A stretch of 64,000 nt of DNA from Crambe crambe (lineage: Eukaryota > Porifera > Demospongiae > Poecilosclerida > Crambeidae), in NCBI GenBank assembly GCA_963924555.1, contig OZ004582.1:8279927-8343926 (forward strand), in the 5' to 3' direction. Shown one piece after another: positions 56,625 through 64,000 of the stretch. The position numbers and the translations under genes are program-made. Below the pieces are notes generated by a model. That model did no database searches, was not told the origin of the DNA, and saw only the letters and a program-made list of their open reading frames with translations. Within the stretch, counting starts at the first letter, position 1. The number at the start of each line of letters is the position of its first letter.

Positions 56625-56807
56625 GCACAGCATTACAGATATGTCGAAATCCTCGCTGTCGCAGTAAACTACTCCTTGTAAATCATCTCCACACTGGCAT
56701 TGAGAGGTGGTGCTGTTATAGATGGTCCATAGTGGACACTCCACCGTTTCACTCTTTCCCATTGCAACAGTGCTCGATAGCAGAAGGAGTATGATATTCC
56801 AATGCAT
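56625..56807 (-). pseudogene. 5' fragment of a subfamily A gene
   Basis: On the minus strand it begins MHWNIILLLLSSTVAMGKSE and continues through CQCGDDLQGVVYC and ISVMLCYC, then ends in the TTCCAT repeat. It is a 60-residue remnant carrying only the signal peptide and the first Cys block. Together with the B copy at 57738 it repeats the divergent A/B arrangement. Confidence 0.85.
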
Positions 56808-57737
56808 AATCACAATTATAGTTATGACTCAGAAGAATCCGATAATAGTGGTGGCTAATTTAGCTGCAATTCTGCACTTCAAAATTGATAAGAGAAGAGA
56901 ACTCTTGTATAGCTAGCTATATTTTTAAGGAGTTGATATTTAATTTTGTTGCTTTGTTGCTTTCCTATTTTATAGACGGGGGGGGGGGGGGGGATTTTAA
57001 TAATAATTATATCTTTCAAATACCACGTATAATATGACATCAATTACATGCATATTTGCTTAGCTATATTGGGTGATATGCTTGGATTCTAATGGTGACA
57101 CATGTTCAGTGATTATACATTACAAAGCTTGTATAAACGTATTCTACAGATGATGTTATTTTTACACCTATTAACTATAATTATTATGAAAGTGCATGGA
57201 GATTCTTTTCATAAACTTATGGCTCCAGATGCGCGTGTGTGACAGCAAGGAAGACTTCAGAAATAACATTGTCTTAGAAATGGTTTCAATTTCAAATTTG
57301 CATGCAATTGAGTGTCACGACTCATAAGAGAGTAGCTATTTGAATTCTTAGCATTCTGTAAACATGAAATTGGGCTTCAAATTGTTTTTGTATACGAATT
57401 GATCTCTAGCCATAGCTATAAGCTACAGTGTACATGAAGTGATATTCAGCAAGCAAATTGAAAGTTATTTTGTTAAAGGCTATTAGAGGATATAAATTGA
57501 GGATGCCCTGAGCACCAGGCTGAAATATCAGAGATATGAAAAGAATTTTTAAGCTAGTATCTAGAGAAGTTTTACATAAAATTGTCATCTTTCAGTAGTG
57601 TCTACATGAATGAGCTTGACTGACACATAATTCAGCAAGAAAATTGAAAGTTATTTTTACAAGGCTATAGCTATTATGTCATCTTTCAGTAGTGTATTCT
57701 TTTTGCTTGTGAGTAGCTATATTAATTATAAGCCAAC

Positions 57738-59346
57738 ACTATGAAGCATCATCAACATCATGCCCACCATGGACAGTATATAACAATGTCTCTGCAGAGT
57801 GCCAATGTGGCGATGATTTACAGGGAGTGATTCACTGCAACAACAAGAATTTCGATGTGTCTGTAATGCTGTGTTACTGCATGAATTATGATCAAGAAAC
57901 TGGTCAGACTCTGGTTGGAAAGTGTCTCACTCAGTGCTTTTATCGACCTCCTACTAATTATTCTGGCTGTAAATCCCACAATGGAATTGTAACCAAACAC
58001 TTGGAGGCTTTGAATAATGAAGTATGTGGGTTCTACTCCAGAACTGGTCGGCTTTGTGGCAGATGTGTGAAAGGTTATGGACCTCCTGTATACTCCTATT
58101 CATTGCTGTGTGTGAAATGTCTGAAATCCGAGTTTAGGTACAATCTATTGAAATATATTGCAGTGGCTTTTCTTCCTTTAACTCTCTTCTATGTCATCAT
58201 GGTTACACTCAAGCTGTCAGTCACTTCTAGTTCAATGGTAGCCTTCACTTTAGTGTGTCAAACAGTTGCATTTCCTAGTCAAATCAGAATGATAGCCTCA
58301 CCACCAAATATTGCTATGAAGGTCTTAATAACATTCTTTTCCATTTGGAACTTGGATTTTTTTCGTTCCTTCTATGACATATTTTGCATTCATCCTTCAA
58401 TGAACTCTTTGCAAGTTCTGGCTCTTGATTACTTGGTCGGTATGTACCCATTAGTGTTAGTAATCCTAACATATATAATAGTGAAGCTGCATGATCGATA
58501 CTCTGTTATAGTTAAACTGTGGAGGCCAGCGTATAAGTTATTCAGTTTCATCAGAAAGGAGTGGAATATTCATGGTACACTAGTACAAGCCTTTGCTACT
58601 TTTTTGGTTCTATCATACATCAAGATATTAAATGTCTCGTTCGACCTGTTGACTCCAGCTTACTTACAAAATATTGATGGCAAATTTCTTAAGCAGGTCT
58701 ATGTCTATAATGATGGAGACTTGCCTTATTTCGGAAAGAAACATCTACCCTATGCTGTCCTAGCTATTGTAATGTCGACACTCTTTAACATCTTACCAAT
58801 GATTTTACTGGTCCTCTATCCATGTCACTGCTTTCAAATGATTCTAAATAAGCTACCATTCCAGAGACATGCTCTGTCCACGTTTATGGATGCTTTCCAG
58901 GGATGCTATCGTCATCACCCAAGAGACTATCGCTACTTTGCTGCCATTTACCTTTCCATGAGAATCTTCCAGCAGCTTATCTTTACAGACCATACAAAAG
59001 GGATATTTATAATAAGATTGATGCTGGATTTTTTCTTTTGACTGCTTCGGCTTACATCTTGAATGCTGTATCTAAATACTCAATTGCCTATGAGCAAAAT
59101 ACTGATGTAGTGTATGACATTTGCATGATGCTCATTGGTGGTAGTGCTGTTTTAATTATCTTGCTCTATGGCTGTGTGGTATTCATCAAGACTATCCTGC
59201 CTTACAGGATCATATCTAAGATCCAGCAGTGCTGCCTGTTCATCTCCACAAAAATACATTGGAATCATATCCATATCAGTAATAATATTGAACACTCTGA
59301 ATCTCTTCTTCATAACAGAGATGAAAGTTTGAGATTATTGCATTGA
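57738..59346 (+). pseudogene. Subfamily B multi-pass gene with internal deletion
   Basis: The ectodomain (CPPWTVYN, CQCGDDLQGVIHCN, CGFYSRTGRLCGRCVKGYGP) and about six membrane helices are intact to RIFQQLIFT near 58986. There about 25-27 codons found in subfamily A are missing. The frame then changes and resumes as RPYKRDIYNKIDAGFFLLTA through to the tail ESLRLLH (frame 58903-59346). No start codon with signal peptide is found upstream; an upstream exon is possible but not seen. It is a recent pseudogene, or a sequencing/assembly error at the junction. Confidence 0.75.
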
Positions 59347-59658
59347 CTAATATCAATTTGTCCTACTTATATGAAAATAGTACCTGTTCATCCCCTGCAT
59401 GCCATGCCGAAGTTACCATGCACATTATTTTGACTGATGATGTCATATTATGCTATCCATAATGCCCACTCTAACTCATTCATACACTTACTAGATCTGA
59501 ATTTTCATTGTCAAAATTTTTCTAAAATTACTCATTTTAAAACCAAGAAAATTTCAAGCTATTATATAGTTGCTATGATGCATAGCTACGTAATTAGTTT
59601 CAGCTTCCACTTTAAGTGGCTCCCTGTGGACATAGACACCATGTAGGTGTATGGGAAT

Positions 59659-60057
59659 TCCTATGCTGCATCTAATCACTCAGCAACCAAGTACTGAAGA
59701 CACAGTTGTGGTATGTGCACCACACAAAGAAGCCATCTTAGTCACAGTTAGCTACAACAATCAGAAGTTGCCATTCCCGAATCATGATGAATAGTACCAT
59801 AACTATATTGTCATAGCTCCTATGCTGCATCTAATCACTCAGCAAGCAAGTACTGAAGACACAGTTGTGGTATGTGCACCACACAAAGAAGCCATCTTAG
59901 TCACAGTTAGCTACAACAATCAGAAGTTGCCATTCCCGAATCATGATGAATAGTACCATAACTATATTGTCATAGCTACAACAATCAGAAATTGCCATTC
60001 CCGAATCATGATGAAAACTATTAATATTCAGAGTACCATAACTATATTGTCATAGCA
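59659..60057. repeat. Tandem duplication, ~159-bp unit, upstream of the subfamily C gene
   Basis: The unit from TCCTATGCTGCATCTAATCA to ACTATATTGTCATAGC occurs at about 59659 and 59818, nearly identical, with a third partial copy to 60057. It ends about 20 bp before a TATA box. Confidence 0.88.
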
Positions 60058-60077
60058 ACATAATTTGAGTCTGTGGC

Positions 60078-60086
60078 TATATAAAA
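60078..60086 (+). promoter_or_regulatory. TATA box of the subfamily C gene
   Basis: TATATAAAA lies 99 bp before the ATG at 60177, so transcription would start near 60110. This places an ATG-TGA start-stop element (60124-60129) in the leader. Confidence 0.6.
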
Positions 60087-60176
60087 CTAAGAGCCAGTTT
60101 AAGTTGGATATGATACGAGTTCAATGTGAGTCAGTCGAGAAATCGAATACTGTGCTGCGTTATTTTCACAACCAAG

Positions 60177-62009
60177 ATGATGATGGTAGATTTATCTCTT
60201 TTCTTTGTGTTAATGAATTTTAGCATCCTTGTCAATGGAAGTTTAATAGACCACAGGAATGCTACTACCAATGGTGAATGCCCGACTTGGTACGTACATG
60301 ACAACGAGTCATGCCAGTGTGGAAACACCATCAATAATAAAACGAAGTGTCTACCAAATGAACGCATTGGATTAGCAGGGGGAAATTGTATGACTTATAC
60401 TAATGGAGATACTTTACTTGGAGCATGTCCATACTCAAAATGTATAAACATCTACACCACATTACCCAACAATGTATCAGATTTGGATGACTTCATGTGC
60501 GACTGGATGAACAGGACAGGCGTGTTGTGCAGCCAATGCAAGTCAGGACTCAGCGTAGCTGTTCTTTCATATGAGCAAAGCTGTGTGCAATGTTCCAACT
60601 CGAGGATTGGAGTAGTGAAATTCCTACTCTTAGCCTTCGTTCCGACAACTGCATTCTTCTTCGTTGTGATGTGTTGTAGAATTGATATTTCATCTGGTCC
60701 ATTGAATGCTTTCTTAAATCTGATTCAGACCTCACTAGTAACATTTGAGCAAGGATATTCACACAGCTTACTCGATGTCAAGTCCCATAAAGTCAAACTC
60801 AGAGATCCATTTGCTCACTCCCTTATAATCTTCTTCCTGACTTTCTATGGAATTTGGAACCTCGATTTCTTCCGTTATATCATACCACCATTCTGTGTGA
60901 ATAAATCACTCACCTTACTGCAGGCAAAGGTTCTGGAGTATGTGATAGCAGCCTACCCACTTTTCTTGGTCGTACTTACTTATATCTTGGTAGAACTCTA
61001 TGATAATGGAAATTGCTTGATAGCACCATTTAAAAAGGTATTTAAGTTTCCATGCTTTCTGAATCTAAACATAAAATATTCATTGCTTACAACTTTTGCT
61101 ACTTTCATTCAACTTCCATACACCAAAATACTGGCTGTCTCAATCAGCTTATTAAAATATACACATTTACAAAATAGCTCTGGGCAAACAGTGAAGACAG
61201 TCGTTGAAATGGATGCATCAATCACTTATTTTTCAAGCGATCACATTCCTTATGCTATGCTTGCTATCTTCATGATCACAGTCTTCAATTTGGTTCCTTT
61301 CATTTTACTTCTGTTCTACCCAACGAAATGCTTCCAGCTGCTGTTGGGTCGTTTCCCCAGAGTGAACTGGCACCCTCTCCACGCCTTCATGGACATCTTC
61401 CAAAGCTGCTACAAAAATGGTATGGATGGCACCCGGGATTATCGATACTTTGCAGCATTGAATTTCCTTGTTCGCATTATCATATTGATTCCCATAGATA
61501 ATACTGGAGCGACTATATTGCAAAAGGCACTGACACATTTACTTTATGGATTTCTAATTGCTGTTGCTAAGCCATACCACAAACATAAAAGCCCATACAA
61601 TGTATTGGATGCTGGGATGTTCGTCACATATTCACTATTTTCCTGGATGGCTCACAATGCATTTATCTCTCGAACCCTTTTCGGACTCTTTTCATGTGTG
61701 GTTTACTTTGCTCTATTGGTATACATTTGTGCCCTAATGATAATAAAGACAGTATCACTGTGTTGTTCCAATCCATCGTATAGCACCAGGAGATTTGAGA
61801 TGGCACGATATAAAGTGAGCAACTATTTATGCTGTATGATGACAGACAATGGGGCCAATTTGGAGCTACTCTGTGATGAAGGTGCACGCTCATCTTCTAC
61901 AATCATTGATGACAATATTCCGGACCGAGTTGCTAACCCTCAAGACTATCAACCTCTACTGGCACGGATTGGAAATGGAAGTGCAGCTCCTTCATATGGA
62001 GTCCTGTAG
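60177..62009 (+). CDS. Cys-rich multi-pass membrane protein, subfamily C
   Basis: Intronless, 610 residues from the first ATG of an ATG triplet (MMMVDLSLFFVLMNFSILVN, signal peptide). It shares with subfamilies A and B the Cys-rich ectodomain (CPTWYVHDNESCQCG, MNRTGVLCSQCKSGL, YEQSCVQC), the helix motif GIWNLDFFRYIIPPFCV, LPYTKILAVSI, and the loop HAFMDIFQSCYKNGMDGTRD plus YRYFAALNF. It is otherwise diverged. The tail is longer and ends in NPQDYQPLLARIGNG, PSYGVL; YQPLL is a possible endocytic sorting signal. The convergent partner at 62701 has the same tail motif. Function unknown; a receptor-like role is inferred from topology only. Confidence 0.84.
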   Translation: MMMVDLSLFFVLMNFSILVNGSLIDHRNATTNGECPTWYVHDNESCQCGNTINNKTKCLPNERIGLAGGNCMTYTNGDTLLGACPYSKCINIYTTLPNNVSDLDDFMCDWMNRTGVLCSQCKSGLSVAVLSYEQSCVQCSNSRIGVVKFLLLAFVPTTAFFFVVMCCRIDISSGPLNAFLNLIQTSLVTFEQGYSHSLLDVKSHKVKLRDPFAHSLIIFFLTFYGIWNLDFFRYIIPPFCVNKSLTLLQAKVLEYVIAAYPLFLVVLTYILVELYDNGNCLIAPFKKVFKFPCFLNLNIKYSLLTTFATFIQLPYTKILAVSISLLKYTHLQNSSGQTVKTVVEMDASITYFSSDHIPYAMLAIFMITVFNLVPFILLLFYPTKCFQLLLGRFPRVNWHPLHAFMDIFQSCYKNGMDGTRDYRYFAALNFLVRIIILIPIDNTGATILQKALTHLLYGFLIAVAKPYHKHKSPYNVLDAGMFVTYSLFSWMAHNAFISRTLFGLFSCVVYFALLVYICALMIIKTVSLCCSNPSYSTRRFEMARYKVSNYLCCMMTDNGANLELLCDEGARSSSTIIDDNIPDRVANPQDYQPLLARIGNGSAAPSYGVL

Positions 62010-62239
62010 CCATGTGGTTGTCTCAGTACCTATCTAACCTATATAAGAACCACAGTCATGATTGTAATAATGTACTATAGCTGCATTGTAGTATAGTTAG
62101 CTATGTGGTATTCTTTACTTCTTCTTTTATTGTTTTGTGTTTTGAGCATGCTCACTATGTGTCACATTTTATCACTTGGTCATTCAGTTGTCTTTTTGTA
62201 AGTTGAAGTTATAAATAAAAGTTCTTAAGTCAAGACAAG

Positions 62240-62697
62240 TTACAACCATTGACCCCCCCCTAGCTATATATTTACTTTTTAATTAGCTATGATGCTCCTA
62301 TGTTGTGAATATATTTTAATTATTGGAGGATTATGATTGCTACATTCTCTATAGCTGGCTGGCTAGTGCAACATGAAGATAACAGCTACTGTACAACCAT
62401 TCCCCCCCCCTATTTATTTACTTTTTAATTAGCTATGATACTCCCCTGTTGAGTTATTGGAGGATTATGATTAGCTACAATTGCTACATTCTCTATAGCT
62501 GGGCTGGCTAGTGCAACACGAAGATAACAGTTACTGTACAACCATTTCCCCCTCCCCCTATTTATTTACTTTTTAATTATGATACTCTTATGTTGTGAAT
62601 ATTATAATGTAGTTATTGGAGGATTAGTATTAGCTACAATTGCTACATTCTTTATAGCTGGCTGGCTAGTACAACACAAAGATAACAGTTACTGCCG
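62240..62697. repeat. Three tandem ~150-bp units between convergent genes
   Basis: Each unit runs ACAACCATT, a C-run, TATTTATTTACTTTTTAATTA, ATTGGAGGATTA, CTATAGCTGGCTGGCTAGT, AAGATAACAGTTACTG. The copies differ by small indels. They fill the space between the 3' ends of the subfamily C and D genes. Confidence 0.88.
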
Positions 62698-62700
62698 ATA

Positions 62701-64000
62701 TTATTGTTTGATTCCATAAGTATTGGAAGCATTCATGTTGACAAGGAGTGACTGATAATCTTGTGGGTTTTGAATTCTATCAGCCATGCTATCACTCATC
62801 TCATGATAACAAGATGCTTCCCGGTTTGTTCCTCCAATCTCCAAGTCCACTACTAATCCATCCTTTTTTCTCCAGTGACGAAGAGTAGCACAAATTCCAT
62901 ATTGTCTAAGGAGTATTATCTTATCCTTCAATACGTCATAAAAACCTGGAGTAAGAGTTTTTATCAGTTTGACAACAATAAGAGAACCAAAATAGATAAA
63001 GAGCACCAAATGGCATATGTAAGTCGCATACTCAAAGATATTTCGAGGGAAGTACGTATCGTAAAGCATCCATTGCAGAAGCGCATAGAGAAAGAAAACC
63101 AAAGAATCCCAAATATTATAAATATTTTCTTGGTAAGGTTTAAATAGGGCCAAAGAGTAGCTGAAAATCAGAGGAACTAGTACAAATCTGACGATAGAAA
63201 CAACATGGTTGTCTATCGGGAAGAGTATCAAGATCCGAAATAGTAAATTGAAAGCTGCAAAGTATCGGTAATCCCGGGTACCATCTGTTCCATTTTTGTA
63301 GCAGCTTTGGAAGATGTCCATGAAGGCGTGGAGAGGGTGCCAGTTCACTCTGGGAAAGCGACCCAACAACAGCTGGAAGCATTTCGTCGGGTAAAATAGA
63401 AGGAGAAAGAGAGGAGTTAAATTGAAAACAGAGAGCATAATAATAGCGAGTATCACGTACGGGATGTGATTTTTGGAGGAATAGGTGATTGAAGCATCCA
63501 TTGCTACAACAGTTCTTATTGTATCTCCTGTGCTATTCTTTACATGTGTATAGTTGAGAATGTTGATTGAAATAAGTAGTATTTTCGTGTAAGGTAATTG
63601 GATGAAAGTCGCAAATGTTGTGAGCAACGAATACTTGATATTCAAGTTCCTGAAACATTGAAAGTTGAGTAGTTTCTTGAATGGCATCCACAGGAGGAGT
63701 ACGACAGGATTTCCACTGTCGTACATTTCCACACAGATGTATGTGACCACAACCAGAAGAAAGGGATGGATTGCAATGATATATTCGAGTGCTTCTGCTT
63801 GTAGTGAGTTCAATGTCTTACTAATGCAAATAGGAGGGATCACATAGCGGAAGAAATCTAGATTCCATATTCCATAAAATGTCAGGAGGAAAATGATGAG
63901 GTTAAAGGAGAGAGGATTTTTAGATCTAAAGATGAAATCTGAAGGCTGCTGGTCTACTCCGACCACCGTGGCTTGGAGTATGCTCAAGGCTGCATTCATT
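62701..64000 (-). CDS. Cys-rich multi-pass membrane protein, subfamily C-like, 5' end outside window
   Basis: The open frame runs off the right edge; about 432 C-terminal residues are present. It aligns well with the gene at 60177: GIWNLDFFRYVIPPICI, LPYTKILLISI, AFMDIFQSCYKNGTDGTRDY, RYFAAFNLLFRI, and the tail NPQDYQSLLVNMNAS. The Cys-rich ectodomain and signal peptide must lie beyond the window. It is convergent with the subfamily C gene. Stretches such as LLGRFPRVNWHPLHAFMDIF are identical in both, so the two derive from a fairly recent duplication. Confidence 0.85.
   Translation of the reverse strand, partial: MNAALSILQATVVGVDQQPSDFIFRSKNPLSFNLIIFLLTFYGIWNLDFFRYVIPPICISKTLNSLQAEALEYIIAIHPFLLVVVTYICVEMYDSGNPVVLLLWMPFKKLLNFQCFRNLNIKYSLLTTFATFIQLPYTKILLISINILNYTHVKNSTGDTIRTVVAMDASITYSSKNHIPYVILAIIMLSVFNLTPLFLLLFYPTKCFQLLLGRFPRVNWHPLHAFMDIFQSCYKNGTDGTRDYRYFAAFNLLFRILILFPIDNHVVSIVRFVLVPLIFSYSLALFKPYQENIYNIWDSLVFFLYALLQWMLYDTYFPRNIFEYATYICHLVLFIYFGSLIVVKLIKTLTPGFYDVLKDKIILLRQYGICATLRHWRKKDGLVVDLEIGGTNREASCYHEMSDSMADRIQNPQDYQSLLVNMNASNTYGIKQ

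Overview
The window looks like nuclear DNA of an early-branching animal, most probably a demosponge. This is an inference from gene content: a perforin-2/MPEG1 gene, TRAF-type and TRIM-type RING proteins, a tetraspanin, golgin GCC1, FUZ, C12orf4/FERRY3 and animal-type mitochondrial bL28, next to expanded families of unknown secreted and multi-pass proteins. Introns are short with GT-AG ends, the DNA is AT-rich, and it is full of TAGCTAGC-like strings, microsatellites and MITEs. I found no bacterial features.

Layout. 0-5.3 kb: a single-exon type I membrane protein (827-1795) and three terminal exons of an eIF4G-family W2 domain (3390-5261). 5.9-10.5 kb: a three-exon MPEG1 gene and a tiny secreted cationic peptide gene. 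10.8-16 kb: two minus-strand TRAF-like paralogues, each rebuilt here with a micro first exon. 16.1-20.7 kb: a 12-exon C12orf4/FERRY3 gene, divergent from the second TRAF gene. 21.1-26.3 kb: two intact intronless secreted Cys-rich paralogues and one decayed copy. A 1.33-kb foldback transposon with a 9-bp target duplication sits between the TATA box and the reading frame of the second paralogue. 26.3-27.6 kb: transposon-type fragments. 28.2-30.9 kb: a 7-exon tetraspanin. 31.0-31.8 kb: a TRIM-NHL relic. 32.2-44.5 kb: a 22-exon minus-strand GCC1 golgin with a plus-strand gene for a type II membrane protein nested in its largest intron. 44.6-49.4 kb: a small ORF, mitochondrial bL28, and a 9-exon FUZ gene divergent from it. 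49.5-64 kb: a cluster of Cys-rich multi-pass membrane proteins (three complete, one cut by the window end, three broken) shaped by inverted duplications, with a tRNA-derived SINE in the centre.

How it fits together. The housekeeping genes (FERRY3, GCC1, bL28m, FUZ) are mostly in head-to-head pairs with 150-170 bp between start codons. The lineage-specific genes (secreted Cys-rich family, TRAF pair, multi-pass cluster) are duplicated locally, carry TATA boxes in several cases, and have collected insertions and pseudogenes. MPEG1, the TRAF-like proteins and possibly the small cationic peptide would fit innate defence, but the sequence shows no functional link between them. Exon models were built by hand from splice signals and reading-frame continuity. 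Family names rest on recognised motifs, not on database searches.
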